This document shows, piece by piece, positions 9,089 to 16,180 of a DNA stretch of 64,000 nucleotides (positions are counted from its first letter, which is position 1; each line of letters begins with the position of its first letter). A program made the position numbers and the translations under genes. Location of the stretch: assembly GCA_025408445.1 (NCBI GenBank), contig JANYIZ010000046.1, forward strand, positions 1 through 64,000, written 5' to 3'. This stretch comes from Frigoribacterium sp. GTDB lineage: Bacteria; Actinomycetota; Actinomycetes; Actinomycetales; Microbacteriaceae. Below the pieces are notes generated by a model, which saw nothing but the letters and a program-made list of their open reading frames with translations, was not told the origin of the DNA and made no database searches.

Positions 9089-10441
9089 ATGAGTATCGAT
9101 GCAGCCGCTCTTCACACGCAGCTGGAGGAACAGGGCATCGACGTATTGCGGCTGGTCTATGCCGACATTCTGGGCATCACCAGATCGAAAGACCTGCTCG
9201 TGAGCCAACTGGAGCGCACCGCGACCACCGGCCCGACCTTCTGCCAGGGCGTGTGGGTGACTACGACCCAGGGCGGGGTGCTTGACGGAAACGACATCCT
9301 GTCCGCCGGGCTTCAGGACCTCGTGAGCCGCATCGATCCGACTTCCGTGACGCTGATGCCGTGGGAGCCGGGGGTGGCCTTCGCTATTGCGGACGCTTTC
9401 GAGCCCGACGGTGCCGCGAGTGCCCTCGCGCCGCGGTCGGTACTCCGCGGGGTCATCGAGCAGTACACCGCTCACGGGCTCACCGCGGTGATCGGTCCAG
9501 AGCTCGAGTTCTACATCGCCGAACGCGGGGAGACCGGCCAATGGCAGCGCGCGCTCACCCGCACTGGTCGCGTCTATACGACCGGCGCCTGGGTCGACCC
9601 CGACGGCACCTTCCTGCACCTGCTTCGGATGCTCGACCGCATGGATATCGGAGTGGTCGCCGGAAATCACGAGTTCAGCCCGTCGCAGTACGAGATCAAT
9701 CTCTGGCATGGCGAAGCTCTCCGCGCCGCGGACCGCACCTTCCTGTTCAAGACCGCGATCAAAGACATCGTGGCGCGCACCGGCAAGCTCGCCACCTTCC
9801 TCGGCAAGCCGTGGAGCGATGAGGGCGGCAGTGGTTTCCACCTTCACTTCTCAGTGGTGGATGCCTCCGGTAACAACCTGATGAGCGAGCCGGACGGACA
9901 GCTCTCAGCCACCGCAAATCACCTGATGGCAGGCATCCTGGCTCACGCTCCCGCGCTCGCCGCATTTACCAATCCCACTGTGAATGCCTACAAGCGCTTG
10001 GGTCCGGACACGCTCGCGCCGTACCGCGCGAACTGGGGCCACGATAACCGCAGTGCGATGGTGCGGGTGCCGCCGGAGCGCGGAGCAGGCACGCGTCTCG
10101 AGGTTCGCATCGGCGACGGGGCGGCCAACCCGTACCTGATGATCGCGGCCGTGCTCGCGGCCGGGCTCGACGGACTGATCCACAGGCGACAGGTGCCGCC
10201 GAGCGCTGATGGCTGGTCCTATGAAAATGAGGCCGCCGAAGTGCTGCCGACCACCCTCACCGCCGCTCTCGATGCGCTTGACGCCGATACCGTTTTGCGT
10301 GGGGCGCTCGGCGCTCCGATCGTCGACGTCTTCAGCATGTTGAAGCGGGATGAGGTGGAGCGCTACGAGCACGCCACCGACGACCCTGGCACCCGCGATG
10401 TGACTCCATGGGAGTTGCAGGAGTATCTCGAGGACTACTGA
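9089..10441 (+). CDS. Glutamine synthetase-like protein, probable gamma-glutamyl-amine ligase
   Basis: 450 residues with the type I glutamine synthetase fold. GPELEFYI carries the metal-binding glutamates, HEFSPSQYEINL the next acidic pair, GSGFHLHFSV the HxH nucleotide site, and NRSAMVRVP plus the ARG-type RLEVRIGDGAANPY the substrate and metal sites. It lacks the adenylylation-loop features of GlnA and is shorter. Such GS-like enzymes (PuuA, IpuC, GlnA3/GlnA4 type) join glutamate to polyamines, ethanolamine or other amines. It is preceded by GGAGGAC and operator C, and is divergent from a GATase. An amine made by the decarboxylase is a reasonable substrate, but this is inference. Confidence 0.8.
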   Translation: MSIDAAALHTQLEEQGIDVLRLVYADILGITRSKDLLVSQLERTATTGPTFCQGVWVTTTQGGVLDGNDILSAGLQDLVSRIDPTSVTLMPWEPGVAFAIADAFEPDGAASALAPRSVLRGVIEQYTAHGLTAVIGPELEFYIAERGETGQWQRALTRTGRVYTTGAWVDPDGTFLHLLRMLDRMDIGVVAGNHEFSPSQYEINLWHGEALRAADRTFLFKTAIKDIVARTGKLATFLGKPWSDEGGSGFHLHFSVVDASGNNLMSEPDGQLSATANHLMAGILAHAPALAAFTNPTVNAYKRLGPDTLAPYRANWGHDNRSAMVRVPPERGAGTRLEVRIGDGAANPYLMIAAVLAAGLDGLIHRRQVPPSADGWSYENEAAEVLPTTLTAALDALDADTVLRGALGAPIVDVFSMLKRDEVERYEHATDDPGTRDVTPWELQEYLEDY

Positions 10442-10497
10442 GGAGCGGTGGCGGTGTCGGAGGCCCTGCGCCCGGTAAGGGAGGTGCATGCCTCTGC

Positions 10498-10547
10498 AGC
10501 TGCAGTCCTCTGCGGCTGCAGGCGTCTGCAGGCTGCAGGCGTCTGCA
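10498..10547. repeat. 17-bp tandem repeat after the GS-like gene
   Basis: GGCTGCAGGCGTCTGCA occurs twice back to back (10514-10530 and 10531-10547), with a degenerate third unit before it (10498-10513). The 334-bp gap 10442-10775 between the convergent GS-like and ADC-like genes holds this array and a second one. I see no gene or clear terminator in it. Confidence 0.85.
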
Positions 10548-10691
10548 TAAGCAGCGAAGGAGGGAAATCTGCCGAATAGCGGAAAAACCCCCTCCATCAG
10601 GTGCGGATCGCGCAAAAGACCCTCCCTCGCGGAGCGGCGCAAGCGGGCCGCGGGCACCACCGCCGCGAGTTCCTAGGGTCAGCCGACACGC

Positions 10692-10766
10692 ACAGCACCA
10701 CACCGCATCGTCTCGTACAGCACCACACCGCATCATGTTGCACAGCGCCACAACACCCCACGGCGG
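10692..10766. repeat. 25-bp tandem repeat, 3 units
   Basis: Units begin at 10692, 10717 and 10742. The first two share the 18-bp ACAGCACCACACCGCATC exactly, and the third is diverged (ACAGCGCCACAACACC). The last unit ends 9 bp from the stop codon of the ADC-like gene, so the array would be in the 3' untranslated end of that transcript. Confidence 0.85.
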
Positions 10767-10775
10767 TGTCGGATC

Positions 10776-11585
10776 TCACACCGCGCGGGAGCGATCCTCC
10801 ACGAGCTCTCCACCGGTGAAGGTGACACCGAGTTCGCGATAATATCCGCCAAGGATCTCTTCGACCGGCAGGATCGAGTGCAGCTCGTCCCACGGTGAGT
10901 CGGCGAGCGAAAGCTCAGCATCTCCGCGCCACGCCGGCCCGAGGTCAGCGTCGATGGTGCCCATCGCCACGAGCTGATCAAGTGACAGGCCCTCCCCCTG
11001 GCTGATCGATGGTAGGAAACGGTTGTGCAGCATCCGGTGCCCGTTGACGAAACCATTGTGTTCGGAAGGTTCGCGCAGCGTTACGACGGCGGATGCTAGC
11101 CGATGATCGTAGGCCGCGAGCGAAGCGCCGATCTGAGCCCCGGCTTCGAGCCGTGGCGTCGCCTTGCCATGCGAGAACAGCCGCGTGACGTGCACGGAGC
11201 CGAGTTTCTTGGGGTAGCCCTGGAACCATCCGCGGCCGATGGCGAAATCCTTGGTGACCCAGATGGCGACGCAGCGGCTAAAGGTGACTCCGCGGTGCGA
11301 GCAACGCACCACCACGAAGGCCTCGAGATATTGCGCGCGAACCGGATCGAGCAATTCCAGGCCGCCTTCGCTGCAAGATTGCCAATCTGCCCAGATGATG
11401 GCGACGGCGCCCGGGCGGTCGGGCGAGAGTTCGATATCGGACGGAAGAATAGCCCGCACATTGGCTGGGTCGGTGAGGTACTCCACCGTGAGCAACGTGC
11501 CGGAGTAGTACCACGGCGGCTTCGGCACGAGGGCGCTCGCGCCGGTCGGTGTCAGCGGGGCCAGAAATCCGTTGAGAGCAGTCAT
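10776..11585 (-). CDS. Acetoacetate decarboxylase-fold protein
   Basis: 269 residues. I chose the ATG at 11585 because an earlier in-frame ATG (11657) would place operator D inside the gene. FQGYPKKLGS at 121-130 matches the acetoacetate decarboxylase active site, where the first lysine of the pair (here K126) forms the Schiff base and its neighbour lowers the pKa. True acetoacetate decarboxylases are rare in this context. ADC-fold relatives include aldolase/dehydratase enzymes and decarboxylases of other beta-keto acids. It is alone on its transcript and divergent from the permease, with a separate operator copy for each. It may act on a keto-acid or Schiff-base intermediate of the pathway. 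No function is assigned. Confidence 0.75.
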   Translation of the reverse strand: MTALNGFLAPLTPTGASALVPKPPWYYSGTLLTVEYLTDPANVRAILPSDIELSPDRPGAVAIIWADWQSCSEGGLELLDPVRAQYLEAFVVVRCSHRGVTFSRCVAIWVTKDFAIGRGWFQGYPKKLGSVHVTRLFSHGKATPRLEAGAQIGASLAAYDHRLASAVVTLREPSEHNGFVNGHRMLHNRFLPSISQGEGLSLDQLVAMGTIDADLGPAWRGDAELSLADSPWDELHSILPVEEILGGYYRELGVTFTGGELVEDRSRAV

Positions 11586-11614
11586 AGCGCCAGAGTGTAG
11601 TCCAGTTCGATCGC

Positions 11615-11632
11615 TTGTTTGTATCCAAATGA
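11615..11632 (-). promoter_or_regulatory. Operator site D upstream of the ADC-like gene
   Basis: Read on the minus strand the core 11617-11630 is ATTTG-GATA-CAAAC, a 14 of 14 match to RTTYG-GATA-CRAAC. It lies 31 nt before the ATG at 11585. Confidence 0.75.
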
Positions 11633-11684
11633 ACTTCTCGAAAGCACTTGACGGCACGGCTCCCGTTCGTCATTGTTAGCTAAC

Positions 11685-11702
11685 TCGTTCGGATACGCAC
11701 GA
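11685..11702 (+). promoter_or_regulatory. Operator site E upstream of the permease gene
   Basis: TCGTTCG-GATA-CGCACGA. The core 11687-11700 matches the consensus at 13 of 14 positions. It ends 54 nt before the ATG of the permease and shares the 169-bp divergent region with site D, about 70 bp away. Confidence 0.72.
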
Positions 11703-11754
11703 TAATCGCCTCCCTGAACTGCACTCCCGCCCTAACTCAATGAGGAGTATCGCA

Positions 11755-13266
11755 ATGGCACTTGCGCAAGAGACCCCCGCCTCCGATACCGACGCCCAAA
11801 CCTCTCTCAATAAGGGTCGCCTCGGCACTGTCGGAATCGTGTTCTTCGTCGTCGCGGCCGCTGCTCCGCTTGTCGGAATGACTGGCGCCGTGCCCGTGGC
11901 CATCGTGCTCGGCAATGGGGCGGCCGCTCCTGGCGCCTATCTGGTCGTCGGCATCACCCTGCTGCTGTTCAGCGTGGGGTACGCCGCTATGAGCCAGAGG
12001 GTCACCAACGCCGGAGCGTTCTTCGCTTACATCGGTCGCGGTCTCGGCCGCCATGTGGGTATCGCCTCGGCGTTTGTCTCGATTCTCGCTTATGTGGCGG
12101 TGCAGCTCGCGATCTTCGGTTTCTTTGGTGCGGTCATGGCTGGCCAGGTCGGAATCCTGCCGTGGTGGGTGTGGTCTCTCGTTTCCTGGGCGGTGGTGAC
12201 CGTGCTCTCGTTGCTGCGGGTGGACGTGGGCGCACGGGTGCTCGGCGTGCTCATGCTCCTCGAACTCACCGCGCTCGTGGTCACGTCGGTGGTCATCCTG
12301 GCGAGCGGCGGGCCGGAGGGCATCAACTTCCTGGCATCCTTCAACCCGGCCGCGATCCTCGCTGGCGGACTCGCCGGATCGGCTGGCATCGCCTTCGCGT
12401 TCGCCTTCGCCTCCTTCATCGGATTCGAGGCCACCGCGATTTACGGTGAAGAATCGCGGGATCCCAAGAAGGTCGTGCCGCGTGCCACCTACCTTTCGGT
12501 GATCGTGATTACCGTGCTCTTCGCACTTACTGCCTTCGCAATGGTCACCGGCATGGGCGCCTCCCACGTGGTCGAGAAAACCGTCGCGCTCTCGACCGTC
12601 GCCAAAGTTCCGCTTGCCGCTCCCGCGGAGGTGCTGTTCTCACTAGCCGCGCAATACGTGGGACAGTGGATGGCGACGGTCATGTCGATCCTGGTGCTCT
12701 CGAGCCTGTTCGCCGGTCTTCTCGCCTTCCAGAATGCGGCCAGTCGCTACCTCTTCGCGATGGGCCGCGGTGGGATCCTGCCGGCCAGGCTCGGCACCGT
12801 CAATCGTCGGGGGGCGCCGGCCGCGGCATCCGTCGTCACGTCGATCATCACCGGGATCGTCATTGCGCTTTTCGCCCTACTCAAACTCGACCCGATCCTC
12901 ACCCTCTTCTACTGGTTCAGCGGGCTGTCTGTCGTGGCGATTGTGCTCATTGAAATTCTCGTCTGCATCGCCGTCATTGCCTACTTTCGCACGCACAAGG
13001 GTGAGGAGAATGTGTTTCAGACGACGATCGCGCCTGTTCTGGCCACCATCGGCCTCGTGCTCGGCGAGTACCTGTTGATCTCTCGCTTCGGCCTGCTTGC
13101 CGGCACTGTGGTCGACGGCGTCGATCCGACAGTCGCCGCCTGGGGCCTCAGTGCCATCGGCTGGATTCTCGTTCTGCTACCGTTCGGGCTGCTCGGTGTC
13201 GGGTATGTGGTCTCGCGCGCCCGTACCTCCGTGAATGAGGAGCTGCTCCGGGACGTGATTTCGTAG
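11755..13266 (+). CDS. APC-superfamily amino acid/amine permease
   Basis: 503 residues with about 12 to 14 hydrophobic helices and the amino acid-polyamine-organocation signature: the first helix has the broken GMTGAVP segment, and ATAIYGEESRDPKKVVPRA follows helix 6, as in amino acid and amine importers. The start is the ATG at 11755, with GAGGAG seven bases upstream; an ATG five codons earlier overlaps that ribosome-binding site. It is the only transporter in the catabolic region and carries operator E, so it probably imports the amine or amino acid substrate. Exact specificity cannot be read. Confidence 0.88.
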   Translation: MALAQETPASDTDAQTSLNKGRLGTVGIVFFVVAAAAPLVGMTGAVPVAIVLGNGAAAPGAYLVVGITLLLFSVGYAAMSQRVTNAGAFFAYIGRGLGRHVGIASAFVSILAYVAVQLAIFGFFGAVMAGQVGILPWWVWSLVSWAVVTVLSLLRVDVGARVLGVLMLLELTALVVTSVVILASGGPEGINFLASFNPAAILAGGLAGSAGIAFAFAFASFIGFEATAIYGEESRDPKKVVPRATYLSVIVITVLFALTAFAMVTGMGASHVVEKTVALSTVAKVPLAAPAEVLFSLAAQYVGQWMATVMSILVLSSLFAGLLAFQNAASRYLFAMGRGGILPARLGTVNRRGAPAAASVVTSIITGIVIALFALLKLDPILTLFYWFSGLSVVAIVLIEILVCIAVIAYFRTHKGEENVFQTTIAPVLATIGLVLGEYLLISRFGLLAGTVVDGVDPTVAAWGLSAIGWILVLLPFGLLGVGYVVSRARTSVNEELLRDVIS

Positions 13267-13964
13267 CGGACGGGACAAGCGCGCGCGCCGACGCGACCGC
13301 GCGCCGTTTCGTCAGCCATGCGGTCCTCCTTTCGACAGCACGGCTGACAAACGGGCGCATGGTCCCTCGCCAATGCGACGGTTGCCTGCGTCCACTGGGG
13401 CTTCCTCCGGCTCCACACCACGCCGACGCCGCCCTTGCCACGGAATGACGGTGTGGCACACCGTAGCCCATCGGGACATTCAGGATTGGCGCCTTCACGG
13501 GTGTTCGCCAGCGACGTCAGCGAGTCGGCCGATCGTCGTCGACCGGCCGCAGCCGCCTCGTGGATCGGATACGTCCGGGCCACGGGCTTCCCCAGCATCA
13601 TCTGGCGGATGAGCCGCCGATACCCGACTATGCGCAACAGCGTCGACCCTGCGGCTGATCGTCGTCGACCGGCAGGCGAACGCTGGCGCGATCATGTGCC
13701 CGTTTGTCCCGCACGACGAAGGCCGCTTGGGATCGCGGAGCAAAACGCGGAAGGTCCGGAATCGCAATGACTCCTCCACCTTCCGGTGGTGCTTCTGCTG
13801 TCCTCGCTTCTGCGAGGACCTCCACCCTTATCGAGACAAATAGGCCGGTCGATAGGCTTCCCGTTGCCCGACCAGGCAGCGTCTTCAACCGTGAGAGGGC
13901 GACAATTCGGTGAAAACTAAAATCCTCGCGGTATTGCCTCAACCCGGAGTCAGAATGAGGCCAC
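13267..13964. other. Gene-poor 698-bp stretch after the permease
   Basis: No open frame here looks like a protein in composition or start signals. It contains a near-identical 20-bp pair, GCCGATCGTCGTCGACCGGC at 13528 and the same with one change at 13654. Two consecutive short hairpins follow: CCACC-TTCC-GGTGG at 13776-13789 and GTCCTCGC-TTCT-GCGAGGAC at 13800-13819. The hairpins lack T-tracts. It may be the relic of a decayed gene between the accessory region and the tRNA. Confidence 0.5.
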
Positions 13965-14297
13965 GTGGCAGTCACGCTTCAGATTTCCTCTGATTCCGTC
14001 AGAGCCGGTTCAGTTGAAGCAGCTCTGTCCCTCTTCGTACAAATTCGGCGACTCTCCGGTGTGCTCGGTGCGCTCGGTGCGATCGGTGCGCCCAATACTC
14101 GAGCCACGATCATCATGAACGCAGAAGGTGTGCTTGGTCCAACGCATCTCAGTGAGTGGGTGCAGGCCAACAAGCAAGCACACGCCGATCCTGGTACGGA
14201 GGCTGTAGATCCCGATCTGCGCGACTATTTCGATGAGCCAGCGGAGCTCGTGAAGGAACTGGGTCGATTCGAACTGATTTTGGGCCGTGGGTCGTAA
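13965..14297 (+). CDS. Small hypothetical protein
   Basis: 110 residues from a GTG with GAGG five bases ahead. The first 25 residues read as a beta strand and helix, and a GVLGALGAIGAPN segment encoded by three near-identical 9-bp units sits around residues 32-44. The C-terminal half is acidic (PDLRDYFDEPAELVKELG). I do not recognise the family. It stands alone between the gene-poor stretch and the tRNA, and its base composition is slightly less GC-rich than its neighbours. It could be an island remnant or a real small cytoplasmic protein; coding status is moderately supported. Confidence 0.45.
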   Translation: MAVTLQISSDSVRAGSVEAALSLFVQIRRLSGVLGALGAIGAPNTRATIIMNAEGVLGPTHLSEWVQANKQAHADPGTEAVDPDLRDYFDEPAELVKELGRFELILGRGS

Positions 14298-14498
14298 CTC
14301 GTTCGGCTTGCGCGGCGCTCTGGGCTATGGCGGATTTGACCAAGCCTTTCCATATTCTACTTGGCGTGGAGGGGGCGGTTCAGGGTCGCGTAGTGGCCGT
14401 CCCACTTGAGCCCACATAGCCTGCCAGTTCGACCTCTACGGTCCCGTCGTCCGCTCATTTCGAGAGGGCGGCGGATTGCTTTTTTGCCCTCAGACGGG

Positions 14499-14534
14499 CA
14501 ATGGCTAAAAACTAGAAAAGGAAAGTAGCCATTG
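14499..14534. repeat. 9-bp perfect inverted repeat beyond the tRNA 3' end
   Basis: CAATGGCTA at 14499-14507 and TAGCCATTG at 14526-14534 flank an A-rich 18-nt loop. It starts 24 bp past the tRNA-Lys 3' end and reads CTTTTCTAG then TTTTT inside the loop on the tRNA strand. It may terminate tRNA transcription or be a recombination remnant. The rest of 14298-14558 shows nothing else. Confidence 0.6.
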
Positions 14535-14558
14535 TTCGCCTACTTCCGCTTGTCGAGA

Positions 14559-14634
<76 letters not shown>

Positions 14635-14768
14635 GATCGGTCCCCATGAGAAACGCGAGAACCAAGGGTAAAGATTAGCATCGAGAACCGGTTGTCGCGA
14701 ACAGGTCGCAGCAGCGGCTCGATCCGTAGGATTGTGGACAGTATTCGCCGCAGCCGAAGGAGAAGCAA

Positions 14769-15248
14769 GTGACTACATCGACCAGACTCGAGGTGGGGCA
14801 GACCGCCCCCGCCTTCACTCTCGACGACCAGGATGGCGCGCGCGTTTCGCTCAGTGATTTCGCCGGAGACAAGGTCGTCGTGTACTTTTACCCCGCGGCA
14901 TCAACCCCGGGCTGCACGACCGAAGCCTGCGACTTCCGCGACAACATCAACTCCCTCAAATCGGCCGGCTACACGGTCATCGGCATCTCGAAGGACGCCG
15001 CACCGGCGCTCAAGAAGTTCCAGTCAGAGCAAGGCCTCAACTTCCCGCTGCTGAGCGACCCCGACCTCGCCGTACACAATGCCTACGGCGCTTTCGGTGA
15101 GAAATCGCTCTACGGCAAGACTGTGATGGGCACGATCCGGTCGACTTTCGTCGTTGACGAGACCGGTTCCATCACTCTGCCGCTCTACAACGTGAAGGCG
15201 TCGGGCCACGTCGCGTCGCTGCGAAAGAAGCTCGGCCTCGATGCCTGA
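14769..15248 (+). CDS. bcp: Thioredoxin-dependent peroxiredoxin, Bcp/PrxQ type
   Basis: 159 residues from a GTG with GAAGGAG upstream. The thioredoxin-fold peroxidase motif is YPAASTPGCTTEACDFRD, giving the peroxidatic cysteine in PGCT and the resolving cysteine five residues on, the PrxQ arrangement. It reduces hydroperoxides in the cytoplasm using thioredoxin. It is the first core gene to the right of the tRNA and stands alone, convergent with a small membrane protein. Confidence 0.95.
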   Translation: MTTSTRLEVGQTAPAFTLDDQDGARVSLSDFAGDKVVVYFYPAASTPGCTTEACDFRDNINSLKSAGYTVIGISKDAAPALKKFQSEQGLNFPLLSDPDLAVHNAYGAFGEKSLYGKTVMGTIRSTFVVDETGSITLPLYNVKASGHVASLRKKLGLDA

Positions 15249-15268
15249 ATCGACCTGCGCCTGAGTGT

Positions 15269-15685
15269 TCAGGCCTCGGGCAGTTCGTCGCGACGTCGGG
15301 TCGCCGCGATCACAGTTGGGGTGAACAGAAGGATGATTACCGCTGCGGCGGGCAGAATGAGCAGCCAAGCGATGTCCGGGCGTGAGAACGGGGCCTGAAA
15401 ACTGCCGATGCCCACCGCGATCTGCAGTATCTGCCAGGTGATCGCTCCACCGCGAATCCAGGACCTGCCCCGGAGGGTGTGGACTGCCATTGTTCCGACC
15501 CAGATCGCCGCCAACAGGTCGAGTAGCAGCAGAGCGATCGCCGTCGCCACGGAGTCCGGGCGCGCAATCAGGAGTTCGACTACGAGGTAGCAAGCGAGCG
15601 CTGCCAGAGCGGCGCATTCGAGCGCCAGCAGAACCACCAGCAGGAGTAACAGCGCCGGTCGGCGCGAGACTCTCGGTTCACTCAT
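15269..15685 (-). CDS. Small integral membrane protein
   Basis: 138 residues with four hydrophobic segments (about 10-35, 40-62, 72-93 and 100-122) and a basic C-terminal tail. The ATG at 15685 is chosen because upstream residues read as non-protein and the first helix follows a short positively charged N-terminus (MSEPRVSRRP). It resembles small four-helix membrane proteins common near whiB1 in this group, but I cannot name a function. It is divergent from whiB1. Confidence 0.7.
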   Translation of the reverse strand: MSEPRVSRRPALLLLLVVLLALECAALAALACYLVVELLIARPDSVATAIALLLLDLLAAIWVGTMAVHTLRGRSWIRGGAITWQILQIAVGIGSFQAPFSRPDIAWLLILPAAAVIILLFTPTVIAATRRRDELPEA

Positions 15686-15738
15686 CACTATGGAACCCCA
15701 CCCGACTATTGATTTGCGACACTCAGTATGAGATTCTA

Positions 15739-15761
15739 TGTGAGGTTGATTTGCACTCACA
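15739..15761. promoter_or_regulatory. Inverted repeat in the whiB1 upstream region
   Basis: TGTGAG-N11-CTCACA, 108 bp before the whiB1 start. Its half sites look like those of CRP-type regulators, and mycobacterial whiB1 is known to be cAMP-CRP controlled, but the spacer is longer than the usual six. A 9-bp direct repeat TTGATTTGC at 15709 and 15746 overlaps it. Confidence 0.4.
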
Positions 15762-15869
15762 GGGCCGTGAGCATCCACCGAACCCCCTGAAAACTTTCCC
15801 CAAGCTTGGTCTATGACCTCTGCTCAGGGCTCTACGGCCCTGCGTTCGCAACAAAAGGAGCACCCCCAG

Positions 15870-16118
15870 ATGGACTGGCGCGACAAAGCCGCATGCCTCA
15901 CGGCCGACCCCGAACTCTTCTTCCCCGTTGGGAACACCGGTCCGGCTGTCGACCAGATCGATAAAGCCAAAGCTGTGTGTGCCCGGTGCAGCGTCACCGA
16001 GATGTGCCTCCAGTATGCGCTCGAGACCAGCCAGGACTCGGGCGTTTGGGGTGGCCTCAGCGAAGACGAGCGACGTGCCCTCAAGCGTCGCGCTGCTCGC
16101 GCCCGTCGCGCCTCCTAG
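15870..16118 (+). CDS. whiB1: WhiB-family iron-sulfur transcription factor WhiB1
   Basis: 82 residues. The four cluster cysteines are C9, C37, C40 and C46, followed by GVWGG and the basic tail RRALKRRAARARRAS. It begins MDWRDKAACL and keeps the DPELFFPVGN segment, matching WhiB1. The protein binds a nitric-oxide-sensitive 4Fe-4S cluster and the primary sigma factor. The ATG follows AAAGGAG. The neighbour on the right is pdtaS, as in M. tuberculosis, which supports orthology. Confidence 0.95.
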   Translation: MDWRDKAACLTADPELFFPVGNTGPAVDQIDKAKAVCARCSVTEMCLQYALETSQDSGVWGGLSEDERRALKRRAARARRAS

Positions 16119-16180
16119 CTCTCGGCTCGCTCGACCCCCGCGTGGGGCCTGCGCATCGAAGCGGGACGACCGCTGGCTAG

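Noticed and set aside
10498-10766. CRISPR array
   Set aside because: Units are directly adjacent with no spacers, too few copies, and no cas genes are in the window.
13528-13673. 20-bp repeat GCCGATCGTCGTCGACCGGC in the gene-poor stretch
   Set aside because: Only two copies and the core GTCGTCGACCGG also occurs near 9005, so it may be a common word of this GC-rich genome rather than an element.
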